From positions 496,001-560,000 of the forward strand of contig CAVVXU010000005.1 of the NCBI GenBank assembly GCA_963752325.1: 64,000 bases of DNA, written 5' to 3'. Within the stretch, counting starts at the first letter, position 1, and every line of letters starts with the position of its first letter. Of this stretch, positions 10,287-18,511 are shown in pieces. The notes under the pieces are model-generated. The model did not search any database, was not told where the DNA came from, and was given only the letters and a program-made list of their open reading frames with translations. This stretch comes from CAVTJL01 sp963752325 (lineage in GTDB: Bacteria; Pseudomonadota; Alphaproteobacteria; Geminicoccales; Geminicoccaceae). The position numbers and the translations under genes were made by a program.

Positions 10287-11328
10287 TCAGGCGACCGCGC
10301 GTCGGCCGCCTGGCGGCCGGAGATCCTCTCTGAGGGTACCGTCGGAGAGGCGAGCCTTGATGTGCTTGAGCCTGACGAAACGCGGTCCTTCGAACGGGTT
10401 CTCACCGAAGTAGCCGCCGGCCATCGCCTCGTACATCTCCTTGGCACCAGCGCGACTGTCCCAGACCAGATCGAGGTCCGGAAGAGCGGTGGCCAGCTTC
10501 TCGCTGCTCACGCGGTACGAGCGCTTGTCCGGTGAGGCGTCCTCGGCGAAAGCGAGAACGGCACCGGGCACCGCCTCCACGACGTGCTCTGCGATGCTCG
10601 CGTATCTGGTGGTTCTCGCTGGTGCGGCCGACGTTGAACGCCTGATTGTGAATGGCGCCGACGGGCGCATCGAGAAAATGCAGATAGGTCGCCGCAATGT
10701 CGCGGATATGGACCAACGGTCGCCAGGACGAGCCGTCCGTCCGTAGCAGCACCTTGCCCGTCGTCACCGCGTGGCCGACAAGATTGGGCAGGACGATGTC
10801 GAAGCGTTGCATCGGCGACACGCCATAGGCGGTGGCGCAACGCAGGTAGACCGGGCAGAAGCTGGCATCGGCCAAACGCCCGACGTCCCTCTCCACCATG
10901 ATCTTGGTCTCAGCATAGGGAGTAAGCGGCGAGAGAGGGCTGGTCTCGTCGGCGAGCCCACCGCCCTCCACGCCATAGACGCTGCAGCTCGAAGCAAAGA
11001 GGAACCTCCCGACGCCGCCCCGTCGGGCGAGCTCCGCCAGACGAAGGGTGGCCTCGTGGTTGATCTCATAGGTCAGCCTAGGGTCGATGTCGCCCAAGGG
11101 ATCGTTCGAGAGAGCGGCCAGATGAACGATCGCATCGATCCCGTCGAGATCGCGGGGCTCGACGTCACGGACATCCCGGTCGAGCGCCGGGAACCTCTCA
11201 AGCGGCGCCACCTCGGCGCCTCGATAGAGGCCACAGTCCAGCCCCACCACATCGTGCCCGGCCGCACGCAACATCGGCGCCAGAACGGCGCCGATATATC
11301 CCTCGTGACCCGTGACCATCACCCGCAT
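10287..11328 (-). CDS. NAD-dependent sugar epimerase/dehydratase (extended SDR), one indel
   Basis: MRVMVTGHEGYIGAVLAPML carries the Rossmann GxxGxxG motif. IVHLAALSNDPLGD, FASSCSVYG and TPYAETKIM (catalytic YxxxK) follow in the order usual for nucleotide-sugar epimerases/dehydratases. Near 10610 the frame shifts and the C-terminus continues as EHVVEAVPGAVLAFAEDASPDKRSYRV, ending GGRRAVA. About 347 residues. The ATG at 11328 has GGAG eight bases upstream, which favours it over 11343. Likely acts on a nucleotide-activated sugar made by the cluster; the partner cytidylyltransferase at 14370 suggests a CDP-sugar. Confidence 0.85.
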
Positions 11329-11554
11329 AGCGTCCGCTCCCAAACGTCTCCGGCCGTGCGGCCGCGCGCCGACCTTCTATAAGACCATGCAATCCCTCAC
11401 CAGCCTAGCAGGTGCAGACCCTGCATCCACCGGGTACAGCCGCCACTATCGAGCTGCGCTCGGAGGTTGCAGGCGGCCGTGCCACCGGCTAGCCATATCC
11501 GGCTCTGCGGCCCGGCAGGGTCCCTCGTGTTGTCAGCGGGATAAACGGCCTCCA

Positions 11555-13055
11555 ATGTCCGACCTTACACGTAAGGCCGCCCACGGCACGGCCTTTCATC
11601 TGGCCGCCCAGCTCGCCCTGATGCTCTGCAGCTACTTGTCGACGGTGATCCTCGCGCGATCGCTCGGGCCTGCTGCCTACGGCGTCTACGGTATCGTCTA
11701 CTCCTTTCTCGTCGCGATGGAGCTGATGGGACGTGCCGGGCTGGCCCAGGCGATGGGCAAGCTGATCGCCGACACCGGGCGCTCGGAGCCCTGCGACCGA
11801 AGCGACTGGCCTGACCCTCTCCATCGGCTCCTATCTCCTTCTCTTCGTGATCGTGCTGGCCGGAGCGCCGGCGCTCGGCCAGCTCTTCGGGGTCCCGGAC
11901 GGTGCCCGCCTGTTCCGCATCGCCGCCTTGGATATCCCGGTCTACGGGCTTTACGCGACGCTCTTCCACATCCTGAATGGACGCCGCGCGTTTCTGCATG
12001 AGAGCCTGTCGCTCACCATCTATGGCGTCACGCGAGTCGTTGGCGTGCTGATCCTGGTGGCGATCGGGGCCACTGCCGTCGGCGCCCTCATCGTCAATGT
12101 CATCGTGTCGGTGGCAGGTCTCGGCTACACCATCTTCGCCGTCGGCCTGGCGCCGTTCCGGCTGACGCTGGAGAAGGCGCGGCCGATCCTGCGTCTCGCC
12201 CCGGCCATGGCCGCTGTCGCTGCCGGGACACAGATTCTGCCCAGCGTCGATCTGTGGGTTCTGGGCGCGGTGGGTGCCGCAAGCGCCAAGGCGACCATGG
12301 GCTTCTACGTCGCAGCCGCGACGATCGCCAAGATGCCCAACTTCATCGCCAATGCGGTCTCGGCAGCGCTTCTTCCCTCGATCGCGGCCGCCTTCGGCTC
12401 AGGAGATCGAGCTGCCGCCGAGCGCGCGCTCGAGGGTGCGCTGCGCTTCATGCTGATGGTCCTTCTGCCCGGCTGCGTCCTGATCGCAGTCAATGCCGGC
12501 CCGGTGGTGGCGCTTCTGTTCTCGAGCGCCTATGCGGGAGGGGGGCGGTTTCTCGCCCTGCTGATCCTGGCACAGGGCTTCTTCCTCACGTTCTACCTGA
12601 CCTTCGGCATGGCCCTGATCGGCGCTGGCCGATCAGGCATCGCCGGGCTCCTGACGCTGGCCGTGGTGCCCCTTGCCGTGCTGGCGAGCGTCCTTCTTGT
12701 CCTGAACTTCGGCGCCATGGGCGCCGCGGTTGGCGCGCTCGCCGCGACCGCGGTGGCCGCCCTGGCGGCTGCGGTGGCCGTTCACCGGCTGGTGGCGCCC
12801 CTCGGACGCCTATCGATCCTGCTGCGCGTGGCTTTCGTGACGGCTGTTGTGGCCGTGCCATCCGCCCTCCTCCACGCGGAGGGGCTTTTCCTTCTCCTCG
12901 AGCTTGCGCTGTTTGGGCTTGTCGGCCTCGTCCTGCTCTTTGCCCTCGGCGTGGTCGGGATGGCCGACCTCGAGCCCTTCCTGCCTGCGTCGCTCGCCTC
13001 ACGTCTCGGTGGGGCGCGACTCCCCTGGCTCCGTCCGAGCCGCGAGCGCGTTTGA
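11555..13055 (+). CDS. Wzx-type oligosaccharide flippase (MOP superfamily), one indel
   Basis: A polytopic inner-membrane protein of about 500 residues with 12-14 hydrophobic segments, which moves lipid-linked glycan units to the periplasm. The start MSDLTRKAAHGTAFHLAAQ and LARSLGPAAYGVYGIVYSFL are the polysaccharide biosynthesis protein signature. The frame shifts near 11800, after LIADTGRSEP, and continues LSIGSYLLLFVIVLAGAPALG. LPSIAAAFGSGDRAAAERAL and LLFSSAYAGGGRFLALLI are the conserved second-half motifs. Its presence with methyltransferases and a nucleotidyltransferase marks the locus as a Wzx/Wzy-type glycan cluster, though no polymerase is in view. Confidence 0.87.
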
Positions 13056-13110
13056 CCGGCCGAGCCGTGCCACCTATCGTTCCCAGTGCTTTGGGCTGGA
13101 GAGACACCTG

Positions 13111-14373
13111 ATGTCTTCGATCTCTACGCCTTCCTGTCGCTTCTGTGGCACGCCGCTGACCCATGGCATGGTCGACCTCGGCATGTCCCCGCTGTGCGAG
13201 AGCTTCCTGCCTGCCGACCATCTGGACCGGATGGAGCCGTTCTACCCCCTGGACGTACGGGTCTGCGCCTCATGCCTTCTGGTCCAGCTCCGTGAATACG
13301 TCAGCGCGAGCGAGATCTTCAGCGAGTACGCCTACTTCTCCTCCTTCTCGGATAGCTGGGTCCGCCATGCGCAGCGCTATGCCGAGGCCATGACGACAAA
13401 GCTCGGGCTCGATGCGCGGAGTCAGGTCGTCGAGCTCGCCAGCAATGACGGCTACCTCCTGCAGCACTTCGTGCGGCAGGGCATTCCGGCGCTCGGCGTG
13501 GAGCCCGCGGCCAATGTCGCGGCCGCCGCGATCGAGCGTGGCGTCCCCACGCGGGTCGGGTTCTTCGGTCGTGACCTGGCGCGCCAGCTGGTTGCCGAAG
13601 GCTCTACGGCGGACCTGATCGTCGGCAACAACGTGCTGGCCCAGGTGCCGGACCTCAATGATTTCGTAGGCGGGATACAGATCCTGCTGAAGCGCCCGGG
13701 CACCGCGACCCTCGAGTTCCCGCATCTGCTGCGGACGATCGAAGGCAACCAGTTCGACCAAATCTACCACGAGCACTTCTCCTACTTCTCGCTGCTCGCG
13801 GTGGAGCGGATCGCTGCGGCGCACGGCCTCCTCCTCTACGATGTCGAGGAGCTGCCGACGCATGGCGGGTCGCTCAGGATCTTCCTCCGCCATGCCGATA
13901 TGGCCGGTCCACCCGTTTCCTCGGAAGTCGGCCGGCTGCGCGATGCGGAGATGAGCGCGGGCCTGGCCGACCCGATGAGCTATGCGCGATTCGGCGCGCG
14001 CGTGGCGGAGACGAAGCGGAAGCTCCTCGGCTTTCTCATCGAGGCCAAGAGCGCCGGCCGGAGCATCGCCGGCTACGGCGCTCCAGGGAAAGGCAACACG
14101 CTCCTCAACTACTGCGGCATCAGGACCGATTTCCTGGACTACCTAGTCGACCGGAACCCCTACAAGCATGGTCGGTTCTCACCGGGAACGCATATCCCGA
14201 TCTTCCCGCCGGACAGGATAGATGAGACGAAGCCGGACCTCATCCTCATCCTGCCATGGAACCTGAAGACTGAGATCATGCATCAGATGCGCCATGTCGC
14301 GGAGTGGGGATGCCAGTTCGTCGTGCCAATCCCAGAGGTCCAGCTGGTCGATCCGCGGAGGCTCGCCGCATGA
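13111..14373 (+). CDS. NDP-sugar C-methyltransferase (zinc finger plus SAM domain plus C-terminal domain)
   Basis: Intact, 420 residues. The N-terminal zinc site is CRFCGTPL (about residue 8) with CASCLLVQL (about 54). The SAM-binding core reads QVVELASNDGYLLQHF, VGNNVLAQVPDLNDF, EFPHLLRTIEGNQFDQIYHEHFSYFS. The C-terminal domain has SIAGYGAPGKGNTLLNYCGI and PIFPPDRIDETKPDLILILPWN. This order (Methyltransf_13, core, Methyltransf_14) is that of sugar C-3/C-5 methyltransferases. It overlaps the next gene by four bases (ATGA), so translation is coupled to the cytidylyltransferase. YHEH is the conserved catalytic region of the family. Confidence 0.9.
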   Translation: MSSISTPSCRFCGTPLTHGMVDLGMSPLCESFLPADHLDRMEPFYPLDVRVCASCLLVQLREYVSASEIFSEYAYFSSFSDSWVRHAQRYAEAMTTKLGLDARSQVVELASNDGYLLQHFVRQGIPALGVEPAANVAAAAIERGVPTRVGFFGRDLARQLVAEGSTADLIVGNNVLAQVPDLNDFVGGIQILLKRPGTATLEFPHLLRTIEGNQFDQIYHEHFSYFSLLAVERIAAAHGLLLYDVEELPTHGGSLRIFLRHADMAGPPVSSEVGRLRDAEMSAGLADPMSYARFGARVAETKRKLLGFLIEAKSAGRSIAGYGAPGKGNTLLNYCGIRTDFLDYLVDRNPYKHGRFSPGTHIPIFPPDRIDETKPDLILILPWNLKTEIMHQMRHVAEWGCQFVVPIPEVQLVDPRRLAA

Positions 14374-15161
14374 AGGTTGTCATGTTCTGCGGAGGTCTCG
14401 GCACACGCATCCGGGATTATTCGGAGAATGTGCCCAAGCCGATGGTGCCCGTCGGCAGTCAGCCGATCCTTTGGCATCTCATCCAATACTACCGCCACTT
14501 CGGCCACCACGACTTCATCTTGTGCCTCGGCTTCAAGGGCAATGTGATCAAGGAGTTTTTTCTTAACTATCGCCCATCCATGCATCGCGACTGCGTTGTC
14601 TCGGATTTCGGTCGGCGGGTCGACGTACTGGGTGAGCCCGAGGAGGACTGGCGCGTCTCGCTGGTCGAAACCGGCATGTGGCGCAACATCGGCGAGCGGC
14701 TGCTGGCGATCCGCTCGTCCATCCAGGACGAGGAGATCTTCCTCGCCAACTACAGCGACGGCCTGAGCGACCTCGCTCTGGACCACATGATCAGCTGGTT
14801 CGAGCGGTCGGGAAAAGTGGCGGCGTTCGTCGCCGTCCAACCGAACTTCAGCTACCACCTCCTCAACGTCGACGCCGAAGGCAAGGTGGTCAGCATAACG
14901 ACGAGCCATCAGTCGGAGATCTGGATCAACGGCGGCTTCTTCATCTTCCGCCAAGCCATCTTCGACTACATTGAGCCGGGCGAGGAGCTGGTCGTCGAGC
15001 CTTTCAACCGCCTGATCGAGGCGGGCCAGCTGCTGGCCTACAAGCATCGCGGCTTCTGGGCCTCGATGGACACCCTCAAGGACAAGATGATCCTCGAGGA
15101 GATGTTCGAGAAGGGCCACACGCCATGGTTGCCCTGGACGCGCGAGGGCGGCGTGTCGTGA
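14370..15161 (+). CDS. rfbF: Glucose-1-phosphate cytidylyltransferase
   Basis: 263 residues, intact, close to the usual 257. The nucleotidyltransferase signature is at the N-terminus: MFCGGLGTRIRDYSENVPKPMVPVG. FLANYSDGLSDL holds the metal-binding aspartate, and INGGFFIFRQAIFDYI is the conserved product-binding strand. It makes CDP-glucose, the entry point to CDP-deoxy and branched sugars. No CDP-glucose 4,6-dehydratase is in view, so the downstream sugar is unknown. It overlaps both neighbours by four bases (ATGA upstream, GTGA downstream). Confidence 0.9.
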   Translation: MKVVMFCGGLGTRIRDYSENVPKPMVPVGSQPILWHLIQYYRHFGHHDFILCLGFKGNVIKEFFLNYRPSMHRDCVVSDFGRRVDVLGEPEEDWRVSLVETGMWRNIGERLLAIRSSIQDEEIFLANYSDGLSDLALDHMISWFERSGKVAAFVAVQPNFSYHLLNVDAEGKVVSITTSHQSEIWINGGFFIFRQAIFDYIEPGEELVVEPFNRLIEAGQLLAYKHRGFWASMDTLKDKMILEEMFEKGHTPWLPWTREGGVS

Positions 15162-15811
15162 GAGGCCTCGGGCTGGCCTTGCCCGGCCAGCGCCTACGCC
15201 TTCTCTGCCTTGGAGCTCATGCCGACGACATCGAGATCGGCTGCGGCGGAACGATCCTATGGCTGCTGGCTCGAGACGTCGAGGTCGAGGTCGTGTGGTG
15301 CGTGCTCTCGGCGCGCGACCAGCGAGCCGAGGAAGCCCGCTCCAGCGCAGCCGCCTTTCTCGCCGACGCCGCCAGCGCCCGCGTCGACGTCATGGACTTT
15401 CAAGACGGGCACTTCCCCTATGTCGGTGCCGCCCTCAAGGCATGGTTCGAGACCCTGAAGCAGGCGCCCTCCCCGGACCTCATCCTCACGCACGCGCGCA
15501 ACGACCGGCATCAGGACCACCGGGAGGTCTGCCAGCTCACCTGGAACACGTTCCGCGACCATCTGATCCTCGAGTATGAGATTCCGAAGTACGATGGCGA
15601 GTTGGCCCCACCCAACGTCTACGTCCCGCTCGAGGAGCCCCTGATCGCCCGCAAGATCGCCCTGTTGGAGCAACATTTCGGCACGCAGCGGTCGAGGCAA
15701 TGGTTCGACGCCGACACCTTTCGCGGCCTGGCCCGCCTGCGCGGCGTCGAGTGCGGGGCTCCGTCGCGCTTCGCGGAGGCCTTCGTCGCCCGGAAGCTCA
15801 TCGTTGCCTGA
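15158..15811 (+). CDS. PIG-L family deacetylase
   Basis: A LmbE/PIG-L zinc hydrolase of about 218 residues. LCLGAHADDIEIGCGGT gives the AHxDD zinc and base motif at the N-terminus. DLILTHARNDRHQDHREVCQL gives the downstream HxxH zinc histidine. The family removes acetyl groups from N-acetyl-amino sugars or related compounds. A GTG at 15158 overlaps the preceding stop as GTGA, matching the coupling seen one gene upstream, so I prefer it; an ATG at 15125 is also in frame. Last plus-strand gene of the glycan cluster. Confidence 0.87.
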   Translation: MRGLGLALPGQRLRLLCLGAHADDIEIGCGGTILWLLARDVEVEVVWCVLSARDQRAEEARSSAAAFLADAASARVDVMDFQDGHFPYVGAALKAWFETLKQAPSPDLILTHARNDRHQDHREVCQLTWNTFRDHLILEYEIPKYDGELAPPNVYVPLEEPLIARKIALLEQHFGTQRSRQWFDADTFRGLARLRGVECGAPSRFAEAFVARKLIVA

Positions 15812-15814
15812 CGG

Positions 15815-16279
15815 TCATTCCGATTTGTCAGGAAGGCATCCTGTTCGCGTCAGGCGAGCGAAAGCATCGAGAGTCTCACGGCTATCATGGTGCTCGATCC
15901 CCTCGGCATCGATCGCCGCCGTCGCCTCGCTCACGCCCAGCGCCCGCAGAAACGCCACCACGATCGCGTGGCGCTCGCGACACACGCGCGCGAGCTCACG
16001 TCTGGCATCCGTCAGGAAGATCGAGCGATATGGCTCGGAGCGCACCAGGCTCTCGCGTTGCAGCCGCGCGATCGTGTTGTTGACGGTGGCGCTGGTCACG
16101 CCCAGCCGACCTGCGAGGTCAACCACCCTCGCCTCGCCGGTGCAGTCGATCAGGTCGGCAATGAGCTCGACATAGTCCTCGGCTATCTCGGTTCGATGAT
16201 CACTGCGGGTGCGATCGAAATGGGCGGCCTGCTCCTCGGCGCGCAGCAGCCGCCTTTGAACTCTCCTCACCACAAGCAC
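15815..16279 (-). CDS. mntR: Manganese-responsive DtxR-family repressor MntR
   Basis: About 154 residues with a GTG start. TEIAEDYVELIADLI, then ARVVDLAGRLGVTSATVNNTIARLQRESLV, is the winged helix-turn-helix. ERHAIVVAFLRALGVSEATAAIDAEGIEHHDS is the metal-binding dimerisation domain, with E and H ligands in EGIEHH. MntR represses manganese uptake genes when Mn(II) is bound. No mntH or other transporter lies next to it here, so its targets are elsewhere. Confidence 0.87.
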   Translation of the reverse strand: MLVVRRVQRRLLRAEEQAAHFDRTRSDHRTEIAEDYVELIADLIDCTGEARVVDLAGRLGVTSATVNNTIARLQRESLVRSEPYRSIFLTDARRELARVCRERHAIVVAFLRALGVSEATAAIDAEGIEHHDSRETLDAFARLTRTGCLPDKSE

Positions 16280-16340
16280 GCCGCCTTGTCTTCATGTCGG
16301 GCGCGGATACCCGACCACTGAGCGGCGGAGCCTAGCGCGA

Positions 16341-16379
16341 CCTCGCATGGCGGGCAACGGCGTCACCCGTCATGCGAGG
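16341..16379. terminator. Long hairpin between the 24-residue peptide gene and mntR
   Basis: A 14-bp stem with one G-U pair: CCTCGCATGGCGGG (16341-16354) pairs with CCCGTCATGCGAGG (16366-16379) around an 11-base loop. It lies just after the stop of the small peptide and before mntR. No U-run follows. Confidence 0.5.
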
Positions 16380-16396
16380 TGAGACGGAGAGCCGCC

Positions 16397-16471
16397 TCAG
16401 CGAAGGCCGAGAAATGAAAGGATCGCCAAAATGACGACAATCACGCCGATGATATAGAAGATATTGTACAT
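16397..16471 (-). CDS. 24-residue single-span membrane peptide
   Basis: The minus strand encodes MYNIFYIIGVIVVILAILSF followed by LGLR and TGA. Residues 3-20 are one strongly hydrophobic helix, with a short basic end. A GAGG lies a few bases before the ATG. It sits between the DUF3618 operon and mntR on the same strand and is followed by a strong hairpin. Small single-span peptides ending in SFLGLR-like tails are, from memory, common in Alphaproteobacteria, but I know no function. Too short for ordinary gene callers. Confidence 0.65.
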   Translation of the reverse strand: MYNIFYIIGVIVVILAILSFLGLR

Positions 16472-16545
16472 GTCCTCGCCCTATTAGGCGGTCCCGCGTG
16501 CTCGCGGGCCGCTGGATTTCTTGAGATCTGCGCGACCAGGCAGGT

Positions 16546-17376
16546 CTAGTCGGTCACCGGGCTGCGCGCCGGTGGCTCGCCGGTCGACCCCTGAGGTATC
16601 TCGTCCCCAACGGCCTCGCGCGCGGCATCGGCCGTCCGCTCGGCAACCCGGCCCGCCGCCGACGCAGCTTCGCTGGCCCCCGCCGCCGCCTGATGCCGAA
16701 GCGCATCGCCAGCCTCACCAAGGAAGTCGTCCTCGGCTTCCGTTGGTGGAAGGAACGCTCCGATCGCGGAGCCAAGCGTCAGACCCAGTGCCGCCATCAG
16801 CATGGGCTGGTCCTGGAGCTGTCCGATGGCGTCGGATGCCGCCCCACCGGCGCGGCGCGTTCCGTCGCGCACCGCATCGGTCGCCTTGTCGCGCGTCCGC
16901 TCGTAGCGGCGGCCAAGCTCCTCCATCGCCTCGTCGACACGTGCGCGGAAGTCCGGGGCGGAATCCCCCGCCGCCTGCTTGATCTCGAGCACACGCGCCT
17001 TCGCCTCGTAGGCGCGGTGCTCGAAGGCCTCCTCGGTCTCGCCGGCCTGGCGCTGCAACGCCGCGACGGCGGCCTGAGCGCGGCTCGCGAGATCCTCGGA
17101 TTGGTCGGATGCGGCAGGCGGGCCGCGTCGGTCGGCCGCCATGAGCCAAGCCAGCCCCACGCCAACGAGCGCGACCGGCAGGGGGTTGTCGCGGACGCTT
17201 CGGCCGAGATTTCGGCCGAAGTCTGCCACACCCGTCTCGCGCGCATAGATGAGAGCCTCGTCGACGACGCGGCCCGGCGCCAGCCGCGCCTGCACCTCCG
17301 TCAGGCTCCGATCGAGCCGCTGCCGTGTATCCTCCAGCTCGCGCTCGATGCGCCGGGTCTCGGCCGATGTGGTCAC
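16546..17376 (-). CDS. DUF3618 domain protein
   Basis: About 276 residues, GTG start overlapping the upstream stop as GTGA. TRRIERELEDTRQRLDRSLTEVQARL is the DUF3618 N-terminal helix. RDNPLPVALVGVGLAWLMA is the membrane or hairpin segment. A long charged, alanine-rich helical region and a second hydrophobic stretch (PMLMAALGLTLGSAIGAFLPP) follow. It is the third gene of an operon with the YqjE/holin-like and YqjD-like proteins, a trio found in alphaproteobacterial envelopes. The function is unknown; an envelope or general-stress role is inferred from the trio and its promoter. Confidence 0.82.
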   Translation of the reverse strand: MTTSAETRRIERELEDTRQRLDRSLTEVQARLAPGRVVDEALIYARETGVADFGRNLGRSVRDNPLPVALVGVGLAWLMAADRRGPPAASDQSEDLASRAQAAVAALQRQAGETEEAFEHRAYEAKARVLEIKQAAGDSAPDFRARVDEAMEELGRRYERTRDKATDAVRDGTRRAGGAASDAIGQLQDQPMLMAALGLTLGSAIGAFLPPTEAEDDFLGEAGDALRHQAAAGASEAASAAGRVAERTADAAREAVGDEIPQGSTGEPPARSPVTD

Positions 17377-17768
17377 GACACCTGCTCCTTCAGAAGGTTG
17401 GCGTCCCGGCGAAGGTTCTCTGCCGTCCGGGTCGGCGCCAGCTGGGCTGCGCTCAGATCCGTCTCGCCCTTGCGGATGAGGACGAAGCCGACGATGGCGA
17501 CAACAACGGCCACGAGGATCGAGGCAACCCAATCCCACATGTAGTTGCTGAGGACCAACACGAGCGCCTGCAGAAGGACGAGGAGCGCAGCGAAGGCGAC
17601 GAGCGCGCCGGTCAGCAGCGACACAACCGCCACGACGACCTGCCGCATGCTGTCCTTGGCCTCACTGCGAGCGAGCGCCATCTCGCCACGAACCAGCGCC
17701 ACGAGGTCGGTGGCGGCATTGCGCAGCAGGTCGCCCAACCGGCGCTGCTCGAAGCTGCTCTCGGTCAT
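17373..17768 (-). CDS. Phage-holin-family/YqjE-like membrane protein
   Basis: 131 residues. An amphipathic N-terminus (RRLGDLLRNAATDLVALVRGEMALARSEAK) precedes two membrane spans, QVVVAVVSLLTGALVAFAALLVLLQ and WVASILVAVVVAIVGFVLI. This is the DUF1469/holin-3_6 architecture. Despite the family name, these proteins are chromosomal envelope proteins paired with YqjD-like proteins and are not lysis genes. Both ends overlap neighbours by four bases, so the trio is translationally coupled. Confidence 0.83.
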   Translation of the reverse strand: MTESSFEQRRLGDLLRNAATDLVALVRGEMALARSEAKDSMRQVVVAVVSLLTGALVAFAALLVLLQALVLVLSNYMWDWVASILVAVVVAIVGFVLIRKGETDLSAAQLAPTRTAENLRRDANLLKEQVS

Positions 17769-18329
17769 GCCAAGCCTCCTTGTCCGTAGCCTGTGCCCGC
17801 CGGTGGCGTAGCACTGGTGTGGGGGGATGGCGTCGCGAGCGGCGGCACGGGCGGCGCGGTGTGGGGTGCTTCCTCATGCCGGCGGTCGGCCGAGCTCTTG
17901 GCGAGCCGCGTCAGCGCGAAGCCCAGGCCCACGGCAGCGCCCATGAAGAGGCCCGGTTGGCGTCGCGCGAATCGGTCGAGCGACGTCACGATGTCGCCAA
18001 GATCGCGATCCTTGAGCGACCGGGCGAGCCCGTCCAGCTCGTCGGCGCCACGGCCGAGGATGCCGGCGAGCCAAGCGTCGCGCTGGCGCAGCTCGCTTGC
18101 CGAACTCCTGGAGATGGCGAGCGACGGTGCCGACCTCGTCGGCGATGTCCTCTCGGCCCCGCTCGGCACGGACACGTACGCCCGCTGCTGCGGTGTCCGC
18201 CTCCTCGCGCATGCGCTCGCCTGCACCGGCGGCTCGTCTGCGAAGCTCGTCAGCGGCTGACGCGCTCGCGTCGGTCGGAGGCTCGGCGCCACTGGCGTTT
18301 CCTCCGCCCCACTCCTGCTTGTCACTCAA
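17765..18329 (-). CDS. YqjD/DUF883-like membrane-anchored protein, one indel
   Basis: The TTG at 18329 is preceded by GGGAGA. The protein starts LSDKQEWGGGNASGAEP and has a long charged helix (ELRRRAAGAGERMREEADTAAAG). After a frameshift near 18100 it continues LAGILGRGADELDGLARSLKDRD, and a C-terminal glycine-rich hydrophobic segment RRQPGLFMGAAVGLGFALTRLAKSS anchors it to the membrane. E. coli YqjD tethers ribosomes at the membrane in stationary phase; whether this one does is unknown. First gene of the envelope/stress trio. Confidence 0.7.
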
Positions 18330-18367
18330 CGGTCTTCTCCCACATCGTATTCTTGGCTTGACGCCGT

Positions 18368-18392
18368 AACCGATGCTTTCTTGCTTTGTTCC
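18368..18392 (-). promoter_or_regulatory. Possible EcfG (general stress sigma factor) promoter
   Basis: On the minus strand GGAAC (18392-18388), then 16 bases, then GGTT (18371-18368). The alphaproteobacterial EcfG consensus is GGAAC-N16/17-CGTT, so there is one mismatch in the -10. It lies about 40 bases before the TTG start of the YqjD-like gene. This operon type is often under general stress control. Confidence 0.4.
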
Positions 18393-18511
18393 TCCCGTCT
18401 CCTCTCGTGGTCCGGGCGGTATCGGATGGCGGCTCACCGCGCGGCTCCGTTCCGCCGCCTCCCTGCTGGCGGTAGGATCGGAAGCGATCTCGATTTGACG
18501 GAGACGGCCCG

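Noticed and set aside
17373..17768. The holin-family protein as a phage lysis gene
   Set aside because: It sits in a translationally coupled host operon with YqjD-like and DUF3618 genes and is 34 kb from the phage module.
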